Below, one piece after another: positions 1 to 10,479 of a stretch of 64,000 nt of DNA. The position numbers and the translations under genes were made by a program. The stretch's first letter is position 1. The number at the start of each line of letters is the position of its first letter. Where the stretch lies: contig NC_081415.1 of NCBI RefSeq assembly GCF_030272615.1, forward strand, positions 375,239,392 through 375,303,391. Reading direction: 5' to 3'. The notes below the pieces were generated by a model that was given only the letters and a program-made list of their open reading frames with translations, did not search any database and was not told the DNA's origin. Origin of the DNA: Cryptomeria japonica. Its lineage: Eukaryota; Streptophyta; Pinopsida; Cupressales; Cupressaceae.

Positions 1-1
1 C

Positions 2-2880
2 ACCGGGTATCCTATCTATGATCATGCACGACCACAGAAGATGATATCATAGAAGGAGTTAATCAGTTTAATTGGAGTAGAATCTGATTACCGAGGACTG
101 AAACTAAATAATGTCACTAATGCAGAACTTAAGTTTGCAATTAGAGTAATTGGTTATTGTTTCTTCCAATCAGCAAGGGAAAATAGTGTACCCTGTGCAG
201 CAGTTGACTTAACCTATAAAATAGTGAAAAAGGGAATGAAAGTTGATTTATGTGAAGTGCTACTGAAGAACTTGTTTGAGAATCTGAACACAATAAGGAA
301 GCTGAAAAAGAACAACTCGGCAAATACACTGAAGTTTAGTTCACTTCTTGTATGCATGTTTTTCTACTTTGAGAAGTTATTTCCCTCAATCGGTAAAGTA
401 GTTTGGGAGCTACACCGACCAATCACCTGTCAAATTAATGATTTTATCAAGAAGTTGGGAGATAATTTCAATGATATAATGGATGACTACTTCAGAAAAT
501 TTCAAGAGAAGATGCACAACAGGTACCGGATTCCACCATAGCTGGTAGAGAAATATAAGGATGATATATGCTTTGAGGTAGACACTGATTACTGTTATGT
601 GAATGTTGTGGAACCAAGGACTCAATCTTTGCCACCAATGGGTTACGAGATTGACTATGATATCACACAATAGCAAATTGATGCCTATCTTTCATTACCA
701 AGGCATGCTACCGAGCTAAGATATGGAACTTATGAAGAAGTGAAAGACAAAGTTAAAATGAGCATTGTAGTACCTAAAGCTACAAGAAAGGCTACAAAGA
801 TGATAAAGGTTTTATCTGAGAAATTCGGAGAAGAATCTTCCTTTACACCTGCCAAAGGCACTCTTGCCATTACCGAAGAGGAATCAGAAGCTCAAGAGGC
901 AGCAATAACATTGAGCACCGAGTTGCCTAAGGGTAAAGTGTTAAAAAGAAAGAAACTGGACACTGCAAAGGCCCTACCGACTCCACCAACAAAGAGACCT
1001 AACACTAGAGCATCAACTGCATCACCGAGTAAGAGACAAAAGAATGTTACTACTCCCAAGGTAACCAAGACCTACAAGAAATCTACTCGAAGACTCATTC
1101 TGGCAAAAGAGTCTAGTGATACAGAATCCGATGATGCAAACAAATTCTAGATTGTAAAAAGCAAGAAGGTAAATATTCATAGTGTTGAAAACTTCTGTGC
1201 TAATCTTAAAGAATATGGTGGATTTGCAGGATTTAGATATGTCAAGAATGAGACTAGGAATAATGATGAGAAGAGATAAATTGAAGTTGTTATCTGCACA
1301 CTTCTAAAGTTTTGGCTAGCTCCATTAGAACTAGTAAAGTCACTTCTGAATGAACTTTACTTGCATATTGATAATAGGTGGAAATATGCAACGGACTCAG
1401 AAAAACAAATTAGAGAAAGAAGTCTAGTCCATCTATTTCCTGATATGTCTGTAGGAGAAATAAAGGAGCATTTGACAACCTACAATTCTAAATTTCTTGT
1501 TAAACAGAGAACCTTAAAATTGATGAATGGGCTATACATTGATGTAGAGAATGAGACAAAAGCAAAGTGGCAGGAAATCTTCAAAATAAAGGATGTCGGT
1601 GAACAATCTCAAGTTGAAATTGTTGATGTCACCGAGCATGATCCTGATGTCACCGAGCAAAGTCCTGATGCTACCAAGAAAGACTTGGCTGACACTATTC
1701 AAATTGATGAAGATGTCATGGATGCAGAAGCACCGGAGTAGGAAATGATAGAAGGCACTACCCATGCAAAACTTGTATCTAGTGAGTCTGTTTTAGAACA
1801 AGTTCAGCCTTACCCATTGGTCAAGCCACCTGTCTCAACCGAAGCACCTAAGGATACAACACAAGGCACCAAAGGTCACCAGTCTGAAGTAGCAAAAGGT
1901 ACAACTCAAGACCAGACCTCTCAAGCACCGTCAAGCACTGAAAATGTTACAGCTGAGACCCCCAGTACCGAGACACCCAAGGACACCACAACAGCTACAA
2001 GAACAGACCAAAGTGTTGCATCTACCGAGCAACCTACCGAGGGTCAACAAGCCTCACAAGCAATTGTCTTGGTCCAACCAACCAAAGGCCAAACAAGAAA
2101 AAATAGATGGCCATTCAAAAGAAGAATAAAGTACTACAAAAGGTGAAGACACTGCTAACAAAAATGCTACCATCAGCTATAGTGTCAACCGATGCAGCCA
2201 TCCACATTCAACTGGATGAACTCCTTACTCAAATAGAAACATCTGGAGTTGATGCATCTGAGTACTTGAGCAAGCTAAAAGATAAAGAGCTTATTGCAAA
2301 AATGATAGAAGAGGTACAAAAAGCTCTAGCTATAGGAAAAGTCAAGCTTGTCAAATTCATTACTGAGTTGTCCCCTCAACTCAAGCATATTCTTTATTTA
2401 TTTCATAAACTTTGTACACTTTCCTTATTCATTAAAGATATCAAGAATAAAACTGATGCAATTAAGAAAGAGATCACCGATCTCTCAACTAAGTTGACCA
2501 CAGAGCCAAATTCCATTCAGAATTTTTATACCAAGCTTCAACAGCTCATGGCTCAAAAGTTAGAACTCAAAAATGAAGAGCATAAGATCAGGATGGATAT
2601 AATGACCCTCCAGACATTATTCCTTCCTCATCTCTCATCAGTTCAGGAACAGATTAACCGAGCTACACACCTATCTACTACATAAGAGGGAAGCACTTTT
2701 GATGGCTTAATATCACTATTGGCTGATATTCAAGCACAAAATTCTTTAGTGGAAAGTGTCAAAGATGCACTCTCAGTCGCACTCACCGACACCCGAAAGA
2801 AGTATAAATCTATTTTTGATCAGTTACCGCCTCCGGATGGAAATCAAGTTTTTTATGTTTGTCAAAAAGGGGGAGTAATA
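2..2880 (+). pseudogene. Decayed extra (env-like or accessory) ORF of the Sirevirus-like element
   Basis: Successive open stretches (224-541, 740-1150, 1361-1741, 1745-2146, 2107-2685) form one broken coding region running off the left edge, with a stop near 50 and further stops and frame changes. The N-terminal part has a hydrophobic stretch around 330-370. The middle is Lys/Ser/Thr/Pro-rich and basic (900-1090), followed by a Thr/Glu/Gln-rich linker with repeated TEQ and TE motifs (1620-2100). The C-terminal part (2110-2870) is Leu/Lys/Glu-rich and probably coiled coil, ending at a Cys-Gln-Lys-Gly-Gly just before the first polypurine tract. Position between pol and the 3' LTR is where Sireviruses carry an env-like gene, but I see no signal peptide or clear transmembrane anchor. 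I do not recognise a named family. Function unknown. Confidence 0.55.
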
Positions 2881-3163
2881 TGATACAGTCTTGATACAGT
2901 TTTGGTATAGTATTCGGAGTATAGTATACAGGGGGAGTATACAGAGTATGCAGAGCAAGCAGAGCACCCAAGCACAGAACCGAGCATGCAAAATCAGAGT
3001 TATGTAGAGAATAATGATAAGGGGAGTATATGTGAATATACTATTTCATTGACTATTGTATATATTGTCAAGTATAGTCATTTTGCAAAGTATATAGATT
3101 TTTGAGTTATGACTTTGAAAGTAGTTTTTGTCAAACATCTTAACTAATGTCAAAAGGAGAGAT
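2864..3163 (+). promoter_or_regulatory. Cluster of polypurine tracts before the 3' LTR
   Basis: Four purine-rich, G-run motifs precede the LTR: about 2864-2876 (AAAAAGGGGGAG), 2930-2938 (AGGGGGAGTA), 3017-3026 (AAGGGGAGTA) and 3151-3162 (CAAAAGGAGAGA). The last directly abuts the LTR start TGTTAC at 3164 and is the likely plus-strand primer. The others resemble it and each is followed by A/T-rich sequence. Repeated polypurine tracts upstream of the 3' LTR are described for Sireviruses. Confidence 0.6.
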
Positions 3164-4312
3164 TGTTACTACTTATCAAGTTGTCATTAGTTTTTATATT
3201 AAAATTCATACTATACATTCTAGTCAGTTAGCACTACCGAATCATGCAGTCAGTACACACAGAGAAGTCGGTATGCACAGTCTAGTCGGTTACAGAAGAA
3301 AGCAGTCACAGAACGTAGTATACACCGAGCTGGCTACCGAGTATCCTTTTATGACTACCGAGCAATAAAGATGACACGCTGAGTTGATATTCACCGAGTG
3401 AAACGTGTTACTAGATACATTGAACCTGGACATGCATATGAAAACGTGTTACAAGATCGAGGCACATCTAACCGTTATTACTTTGGAAATTGCACTAGAA
3501 GATTGTGTATGATTTTGAGACCAATCTAACCTATGAAATATTTTGTTTAGTTATTCATTCGAGGAATCTTGTTTGTAAGATCGAAGCAATGAATTGGATC
3601 ACCATTTTAAGAGATCTATTTATACAACATGAGTTAAGTGTATGAATGCATAAAGGAAGACTATTACAAAGACACATAAGTCACCGAGAAGGTTTTCAGA
3701 GAACAGTCGAAGAACAAAGTAAACGGAAGGGTTTACCGAGTTACTATATGGGTTACCGAGGTATGCTATAAGCAAGGTAATCTTATTCTAAGCACATAGA
3801 ATCTGCTATAACATTTCAGATGTAAAGTTGCAAATATTTGTAATGATTTTATTGTAATATTGTGAAGTTGAAAGAGAAACCTTTAACAAGGTAAAAGACT
3901 CTAATCAAGTCTATAAATTGTAAAGCCTCTAACTAGGTGCAGCATTCAGAATAAATGTTGTAAAATCCTTTAGCAAGGTAGATCTAACAGATCTTGTTAC
4001 TCCTAACAGGGTAAGCTATCAGAAATAGCTAAATGTAGCTCTAACCGAGCATTCTTTATTATTGCAGTAGTGAAGTTGTGGGTGCCATCCCCACCGCAGT
4101 TTTTCTCTCTAACCAAGAGTTTTTGCGTAACCAAAATATATGTGTTATGGAGTGAATCATGTATGATTGTTATCTATTTGCTTTAACTTTATTTTATGTT
4201 ACTGCACTGTTCTATTTATGCATAACATTAAAGTTGTTATTCAAGAAAAGTTTTGGTGTACCGATTCACCCCTCCCCTCTCAGTACATTAGCTTTCCATA
4301 TTGGGCCTAATA
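3164..4312 (+). repeat. Copia 3' LTR (about 1.15 kb)
   Basis: It starts TGTTACTAC directly after a polypurine tract and ends GGGCCTAATA, probably a mutated GGGCCTAACA giving the usual TG...CA ends. Near its 3' end it carries the CACCCCTCCCCTCTCAG stretch that many plant copia LTRs have close to the U5 end; the same kind of motif recurs in the reverse-oriented LTR at 21937. The junction with gypsy LTR sequence at 4313 marks the insertion point. It contains no ORF longer than a chance reading frame. Confidence 0.75.
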
Positions 4313-5067
4313 GATTAAGCTAAGATTAAGCATGATAACATTGCTAAGAATGATAAGCTATAAGCCAGATGCCTATAATAATAATGCTTAAGCTACGAAT
4401 GAGATGGGATCAAATGATATGCAATTGGGATATGGAATTGGGACATGAAATTGGGACCCTTTGAGATCCAAAATGAGGTCTCTTTATAGGGTTTTCCAAG
4501 GCTAGGGGTGATGTGGCAAGAATCAATGGTCAAGATTGATCTGAAGATATCAATGGTTAAATTGGAGGAGGTTGGCAAAGGGGGTTGGATTAAAGGGAAC
4601 ATCTGTCATCTCTATGGTGACAAGTGTCAAGAGGCTTCTAGAAGGGTTTAGATGAAAGGGAACACTTAGTGACAAGTGTCACAAGGTTCTAGAAGATGTT
4701 GGATGAAAGGGGACATGGTGGTAGGTAGAATGGGTTAGGCTTAGGAATGGTAGAAGTTAGGATAATTTGAATTTAAAAATTCAAATAATATGAAAAGGCT
4801 AATTAATCTAAACAACTCATAATTAATTTGTTTAATTAATTAGGGGATTAGAAGAAATGATTTTGGATGAGGGAATTAATTAATTTGAATTACTTAATTA
4901 AATGGGTGAAATGAACCTATTTAATAAATCCTTAGATTTATTAATAAGTAGATGAAAAGAAAATTTAATCAAATTGCTTAGTGAATTTAATTAAATTGGG
5001 AAGGAGAGATTAATTAAATAATTTCTTATTCAATTAATTATCTTCAGACCATTTTTAGGTGTATACA
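4313..5067 (-). repeat. 3' LTR of the Tat-like gypsy element, truncated by the copia insertion
   Basis: It matches 12991-13732 almost base for base until AT-rich indels near 4860-4890. The missing ~260 bp correspond to 12730-12990 of the intact copy. The minus-strand start is TGTATACACC, next to a polypurine tract. A TATA-like TATAAAGA on the minus strand lies at 4498-4491, matched by one at 13166-13159 in the other LTR. Confidence 0.9.
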
Positions 5068-5083
5068 TTTTGTCCCTCTTTGA
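5068..5083 (-). promoter_or_regulatory. Polypurine tract of the Tat-like gypsy element
   Basis: The minus strand reads CAAAGAGGGACAAAA immediately before the LTR start TGTATACA. Purine content and position fit the plus-strand primer. Confidence 0.75.
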
Positions 5084-6861
5084 AGCAAGGTGTGATGACG
5101 TGTTGATTCAAATTTGTAATCTCATTTTGATGCTGATATTGACTTGATAGGATGTCCCAACTCTTGATTGCTAAATCCCGGTATGATGATGTCTTCTCGG
5201 GAGATCAATTGAGATAATTGATCTTTGGATTTTTTGCGAGATTGATATCCTGATAGATTTGATTTGATTTCAGCAACTGTGGTTTGATGAAAAGGCCTGT
5301 TCTTTGATTAGCTTGATTGCTTGGATGGGTAAGATTGAAAAATCTTGATTGATTAGATTCAGTCTGGTTTCAAGAAGGATTCATCCTGTATAAGACAACG
5401 ATGATCAAAGCGTCTGGTTTCAGGAACAATTCATCCTGTATAAGACATGATCAGAACATCTAGTTTCAGGAAGGATACATCTTGTATAAGACATGAATCA
5501 GAATTAGATCGTCTAGTTTTAGGAAGGATTCATCTTGTATAAGATGTGATAGAATTGATTAGGTTTGATTGATTGATTTGATTTGATAAGGTTGATTAGA
5601 TAAAAAACTGACATTTTGTTGATATCAAGTTGCAGAAATATTTGGATATGTTGATTACTGATTTTGTTGAGATAGATAGCATAAGATTTGGCTAGGTTGA
5701 CAATATCATCAGAGAGATGTGAGTCATCATTCTGATTGCGTATACACTTGTGATGATACTTTGATGATTCCTGCGATATATTTAGCCTTGGATAAAAGGA
5801 GCTTTGTTGGATCCCATGCAAGAATGAAATGCAAGCTAAAATGCAAATGCAAAGCTACGACTAGACCAGTCATTGGATTATTTTGTGTTTTTGTCATCAT
5901 TGAGCTTTTGAAATGTGGGAAGTGAGTGCAAACATCGATGGTATAATTAAACCATGATGACCTGAGCACTTCTTTCCTGGATTTTGATATAGCAAGTTAA
6001 CACAAGCATCTAGGTATAATTGAACTGAGATGACCTAAGTGTTGCTTGCGTAAAATAGGAAGTATTAATCATTTCAATATGCAAATCGGAAATGTCTTCA
6101 ATGTTATTCTAATGATCATGTCCCGAGACAAATTTGCACATATTAATGATTAATTTTTCAGACAACAGACAAGAAAAATATCATGTTTCTTCCTTTTTCC
6201 TCTAGTCAATGACATCCTGGAGTCACTCAGAAATCATGATAGCGAAAAGCAATATAGAAAAGTTGAACAGTCATGTTACAATCATTATTCAAAAAGATAT
6301 TATACACTGAAAAGTGTGTGATGTGCTTAGATTAATTTTGTGATATCTTGATAGTTGATAGTTTGATCTTGTGTTCGACGTTGGATGTGTCTCAGTTTTT
6401 GCTTGATAAGAGTTGTCTAACTGTTTGGTCTACTTGTTTGATTAAGCTCAAAATGATCAAGAGTTTTGCCCCCAACTAAGTGTAGCATTTTGCCCCAAGT
6501 CTAGAAACAAAGTCGTTATGATATATCCAATGATCCAAACCATGGAAAGAAGCCACCTAGGATGCTTGCGTATGTACAAAGACTTATGATGGTCATGTAT
6601 AGTGATGATGGAAGATGAATGAATGCAAGCGGAAAAAATGCATGAACTAATAGATGGAAGAGCTAGCTGATAGATAGCGCCTATTTGCCAGCTTTTCACC
6701 ATCTATTTTTATTGCACTTTTTCTGATATTTGATTTTTTTGGATTTTCTGCTTTTTCACTGTTTTTGATTTTTCTAATTTTTCATTGTTTTTGATTTTTT
6801 TTATTTTTCACTATTTTTTATTTTTTTGATTTTCCACTGTTTTTTATTTTTTTCTGGTTTT
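5084..6861 (-). other. Non-coding 3' region of the Tat-like gypsy element, with a short tandem repeat and T-rich tracts
   Basis: No supported gene. It holds four degenerate copies of a ~35-bp motif (GTCTGGTTTCAGGAAGGATT followed by CATCCTGTATAAGAC) at 5362-5396, 5411-5446, 5457-5493 and 5509-5548, spaced about 49 bp apart. A T-rich block at 6705-6868 is built from diverged copies of a TTTTTCACTGTTTTTGAT-like unit and lies just downstream of the integrase stop. Confidence 0.6.
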
Positions 6862-7880
6862 CTAGACATAGAATTTCTTCAGATGCATGCTATTGATGGG
6901 TTCCTCGAGCTGCTCTTTGTCCTGTGTTGATAGCTGATATGCTCCTGATCCAAATACTGTTGTGACCACAAATGGACCTAACCAGTTTGGTTCAAATTTG
7001 CCTTTCTTTTCTCGATTTGCCTGGTTGCGTGGATTTTCTTTTAGCACTAGTTCTCCCACTTGAAAGATTTGTGGTTTGACCTTATGATTATAGCTCCGGC
7101 ACATTCTTTGTTGATATACCTTTAGATGATCAAAGGCATTTGTCTGCATTCATGGATTAGTTATAACTCTTGCAGTCTAGATACTCTTTGTTCTTCATCT
7201 GGGATGAGAGCTTTTAGTGATACACGTAGAGAAGGTATCTCTACTTCGATTGGCAATATGGCTTCTGATCCATATACAAGAGAGAAAGGTGTGGCACCTG
7301 TCGGTGTGCGGATACTGGTGTGGTAGGCCCATAGAGCAGGGTTCAATTGAATATACCAATCTTTCCCAGCATCATTCACTGTCTTTTTGAGGATTTTCAA
7401 AATAGTTTTGTTAGATGCTTCTGCCTACCCATTTCCCTATGGATAATATGGTGTGGAGAATCTGTGTTGGATTTTGAACTTCTCACATAGCTCTTGTACA
7501 TCTTGATTTTTGAATGGTCACCCATTGTCAGTGATAATGGTCATTGGTATTCCATAGCGACAGATGATATAATTCAAGATAAATGCAGCAATTTGTTTTC
7601 CTGTGATGTTGATGAGAGGTACCTCTTCAATCCATTTTGTAGAATATTCAGTAGCTACAAGAATGAATTTGTGTCTATTAGATGAGGAGGGATTTATCTT
7701 TCCTACTAGATCAAGTCCCCATTGACAAAAAGGCCAAGATGTTGCTAAAGCATGTAGTTCTTGTGCTGGTGCATGGATCAAATTTCCATGGATTTGACAT
7801 TGTTTGCATGTTCTTGCTATCTTAAAAAAATCTCGTTCCATAGTCAGCCAATAGTAGCCCAAGCGTATGAGTTTTTTCAA
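6862..7880 (-). pseudogene. Integrase of the Tat-like gypsy element, broken
   Basis: Would insert element cDNA into the chromosome. The HHCC zinc-binding end is visible near 7850-7790 (GYYWLTM, then CKQC), followed by the catalytic core with WGLDLVGKI (first Asp) and ITDNG (second Asp) near 7520. The third catalytic region reads P-stop-GNG-stop-AEASNK near 7430-7415: both stops are TAG where related integrases have Gln (PQGNGQAE). A further TGA follows DNG. The core continues through WAYHTSIRTPTGATPF (7400-7161). After a stop and a frame change near 7155 comes the C-terminal domain with the GPF/Y motif (NWLGPFVV) and the final HLKKFY (7149-6862). Family assignment is firm; the gene is dead through about four stops and a frameshift. 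Confidence 0.9.
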
Positions 7881-8786
7881 AAGGGTAAGACCACTTGAAT
7901 GAGTGCCACAAATGTCATTATGGACTTCATGTAAAGCCTTCTCATATTCTTCTTGTTCGAGACATCGTAAGATAGTACCGTCTAGACCTCATTTATATAG
8001 GGTATCTGCAATGAGAGTAAAATGGGATGATTGGCGAATAAAGTTTCTCTTTTGGTTCTTTGATAAGTTAGGAGGTAAGATGTTATCTTTCAAGTATGTG
8101 TAAGTTTGACCATAGTGGGAGGAATCGTGTCTAATAATTTGATAGATGGTTCGGGAATCAGGACAATTAAAGGCGGGATGAAACAACTCTTCAACCAGGA
8201 ATTCATAACATTGTTGATTTTCTTGTGTCTGCAATAGAGAAGCAAGTGTAGTCATGGCGTTTGCTGCTTTGTTATCATTTCTTGGAATCTGTTCAAAAGT
8301 TATTTCTACAAAGTATTTCTTGATATCATCCACTATCTTTTTGTAAGGCATGAGTTTGTCATCTTTGGTTTGATAGTCATCATTGATTTGATTAATGACA
8401 AGCTGAGAGTCTCCAAAGACTTGAAGTTTTTTAATGTTCCATTCTACAGCCATTTTGATGAATAGAATGCCTGCTTCTGATTTATGTTGTGTTCCTTTAT
8501 TGATGTTTGCTCTTGATCCATGATGTGTTCCATTATTGATGCTTTCTCTTGATCCATGATGTGTTCCATTATTGATGCTTTCTCCTGGACTGATAATTGG
8601 GTGATGTATTGTAAGATATGGATCAAACCCTGGAACGTCTGTATATGACCAGGTAAAGTTGATTTGCCATCTTTTGAAGGATTTCAAATATATTTGCCTT
8701 GCTAGTTCTGATAGAGACATTGTTGGATGTAGATCAGTTGTGCCAATGGTAGTTGTCTCTGTTGGTTCGATTATGATAGATAACTT
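7881..8786 (-). pseudogene. Linker and RNase H region of the Tat-like gypsy element, reverse transcriptase deleted
   Basis: The upstream end (8720-8600) carries WSYTDVPGFDP, which in Tat-like elements stands just before the reverse transcriptase. No LP-FG or YxDD motif follows. Instead the frame runs through three 12-residue repeats (8586-8479) into the second half of an RNase H: VFGDSQLVINQI holds a catalytic Asp, and PRNDNKAANAMTTLASLL matches the C-terminal helix of the second RNase H that Tat elements carry. The N-terminal half of RNase H with its first Asp and Glu is also missing. A TGA at about 7988 (LYK-stop-GLDG, probably from CGA) precedes the integrase zinc-binding region. The whole stretch is in one frame with the integrase core. 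Confidence 0.85.
8479..8586 (-). repeat. Three tandem 36-bp repeats at the reverse transcriptase deletion site
   Basis: Units at 8479-8514, 8515-8550 and 8551-8586 (plus-strand order) are near-identical, the first being the most diverged. 36 bp is 12 codons, so the minus-strand frame stays open and encodes repeats of the type SINNGTHHGSRE. They sit exactly where the reverse transcriptase and the N-terminal half of RNase H should be. Confidence 0.9.
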
Positions 8787-9444
8787 CTATTGATAACATT
8801 TAGGTAAGGTGTCAAATCTCCCATCTTTCAGTGCCTCGAGGAGGTTTTCACCATTAGATTCATCCTTTATTTTTACTTTTTCTCGATCTAATGTTGTCAA
8901 TGAATGGTTTTCAGCATTACACCTGATGTTGTTTTCTTTATGTTCAATTTTGCGACTAAGAGATTTAACACCCACTTGACTTGAAGATACGTTAGCGGAA
9001 TCCCTGGTGAAAGTTGTTGCGGGTTTGATTTCATCAAGATATAAGGATATGGCATGGTCATTAGGTAAGGTATCAATGTCAGTATGTTCTTCATTTTCCC
9101 AGTCCATAGGTTCAGGATAGCTTAAGGATAAAGGATCTTCAGGTTGAATAGTTTCAAAGATATTAGGGGTCATGATAGAGATGTCAGAGCTTTCAGTATG
9201 TATGTCAATGTCTAGAATGATACTCTCATCAGAATGACCTCGTATAAGAAAATCTTGATCATCCTCGGTTAAGTCCATGTTAGTCGGATGTGATTCTAAT
9301 TCAAGTAGGCTACTTCCTAACGTTTTTTCTGCATACGTGTGAACTACATCGACTCCTATATATGCTTTTTCATCCCTCACAATTTGAAGTTGCTCTTGTT
9401 TGTTTTTCCATGATATCAAATATTTTGTTCCCTTGATCTTTCAG
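8787..9444 (-). pseudogene. Acidic linker between protease and reverse transcriptase position (Tat-like element)
   Basis: An open stretch of 210 codons at 9419-8787 is rich in Asp, Glu and Ser (for example DLTEDDQDF and MDWENEEHTDID) and has no enzyme motif. It lies in the frame of the RNase H-integrase part and ends at a TAG at 8787 that separates it from the WSY-DVPG segment. A frame change near 9420-9445 separates it from the protease. In Tat-like elements such a spacer between protease and reverse transcriptase is usual. It may be a structural linker of the polyprotein; no function is claimed. Confidence 0.7.
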
Positions 9445-9960
9445 CTACATTTGTTCTTCCATGTTTGACATAATTGATTCAAATGATTGTTCCTTGGATT
9501 GTGTGCTTGAAGCTGCTACCTCTCTGTTATGTAGAACAATGACCTCTTGAGTTGATCTCAGATTATTACAACACTGCAATGGATTTGAGTCTGATAATAT
9601 TGTGATTTCTTGTCCTTCATAGGGAAATTTGACACATTGATGATATGTTGATGTAATAGCCTGCATATCCTGTATCCATGGTCTCCCCAAGAGTATATTA
9701 TATGGTAGGTCCAAGTCTAAAACTTGGCATGTTGTATCTTTTTGCAAGGGTCCCACTTTGATAGGTAATGTCACCATTCCTTTAGATGAATGCTCTTCTT
9801 CATTATGTGTTTTGATTTTTATCCTTTTCTGGGGATCAACTGCATCTTCTGAATAGCCTAGAGCACAAACAAGATTCATAGAGCAAATGTTCAAGCCAGC
9901 TCCCCCATCTATTAGGACACGTTTAACAAGCATTCTATGAATGAGGACTTCAATTTGCAA
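9445..9960 (-). pseudogene. Retropepsin-like protease domain of the Tat-like gypsy element
   Basis: Aspartic protease that would cleave the polyprotein. The active-site strand reads VLIDGGAGLNI near 9920, the DGG form common in plant Tat elements in place of DTG/DSG. The flap and C-terminal region end with NILLGRPWIQDM and CVKFPYEGQEI, the usual ILGRPWL-type signature and following strand. Length (~170 residues) suits one retropepsin plus flanks. It is in frame with the upstream stretch at 10479-9979 but separated by TAG (SL-stop-HPH, probably from CAG), and it ends at another TAG before a frame change. Confidence 0.9.
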
Positions 9961-9978
9961 GGAAGCGCTATGGGGATG

Positions 9979-10479
9979 CTACAATGAATTAATGCATGGA
10001 TATGAAGGAGATGAGCTTTGAATAGGATCCTCTGAAATAGGTTTGATGGCAATTATGGATATATCTTGGGAAACTTTAGCTTTGGATGCACTATTTGGCA
10101 AGGATGCTATGGCAGATTCTTGCAAGCTTTCAGGAGGTGTAGGAATAGATGCCTTTGGAGCATCGATTTTCTTATGGATGGATGGATCATTGTTAGATAT
10201 AGGTGTACAATTTTGATCTTCTTTAGCCAAATCCTTTAGGGATCTCTTTAAGAGGTGCATAAAAGAGCCACCTTTCTTTTGAGATGTATTTGAATCCTTG
10301 TGAGGTTTTAACATAGTTTGATTTTGAACTTGTTTGATTTCTCTGATATGTTGACTTGTTACTTGTATTTTGTTTTGGTATGTCATGTTGATATGATTTT
10401 CAGCTATTTCAAATGTTTCTGTTTCTGTTTCTGTTTCGGGGATTTGATTGTCTAAAAGTTGTTTTGAGAAAGTGATCAA
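9979..10479 (-). pseudogene. Unrecognised ORF just upstream of the protease (Tat-like element)
   Basis: 166 codons, Ser/Lys/Pro/Gln-rich, with a repeated Thr-Glu stretch (PETETETETF) near 10440. It shows neither the conserved gag fold nor a CCHC zinc knuckle. It shares the reading frame of the protease and is separated from it by one TAG, so it probably represents the C-terminal tail of gag or the gag-protease spacer. Most of gag appears to be missing upstream. Confidence 0.6.

Larger units (their letters stand above)
1..4312 (+). mobile_element. 3' part of a Sirevirus-like Ty1-copia retrotransposon, truncated by the window edge
   Basis: The visible part is a decayed extra ORF (2-2880), a zone with four polypurine-tract-like motifs (2864-3163) and a 3' LTR (3164-4312). 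An additional ORF before the 3' LTR and repeated polypurine tracts are known traits of the Sirevirus lineage of plant copia elements; gag and pol would lie left of the window. The right end abuts the interior of a gypsy LTR: the bases from 4313 match 12991 onward of the partner LTR, so this element most likely inserted into that LTR, and the missing LTR piece should lie left of base 1. Lineage assignment is inference because no reverse transcriptase is visible. Confidence 0.7.

Noticed and set aside
2-2880. Viral-type envelope gene
   Set aside because: No signal peptide, cleavage site or clear membrane anchor can be seen; 'env-like' here rests only on position between pol and the 3' LTR.
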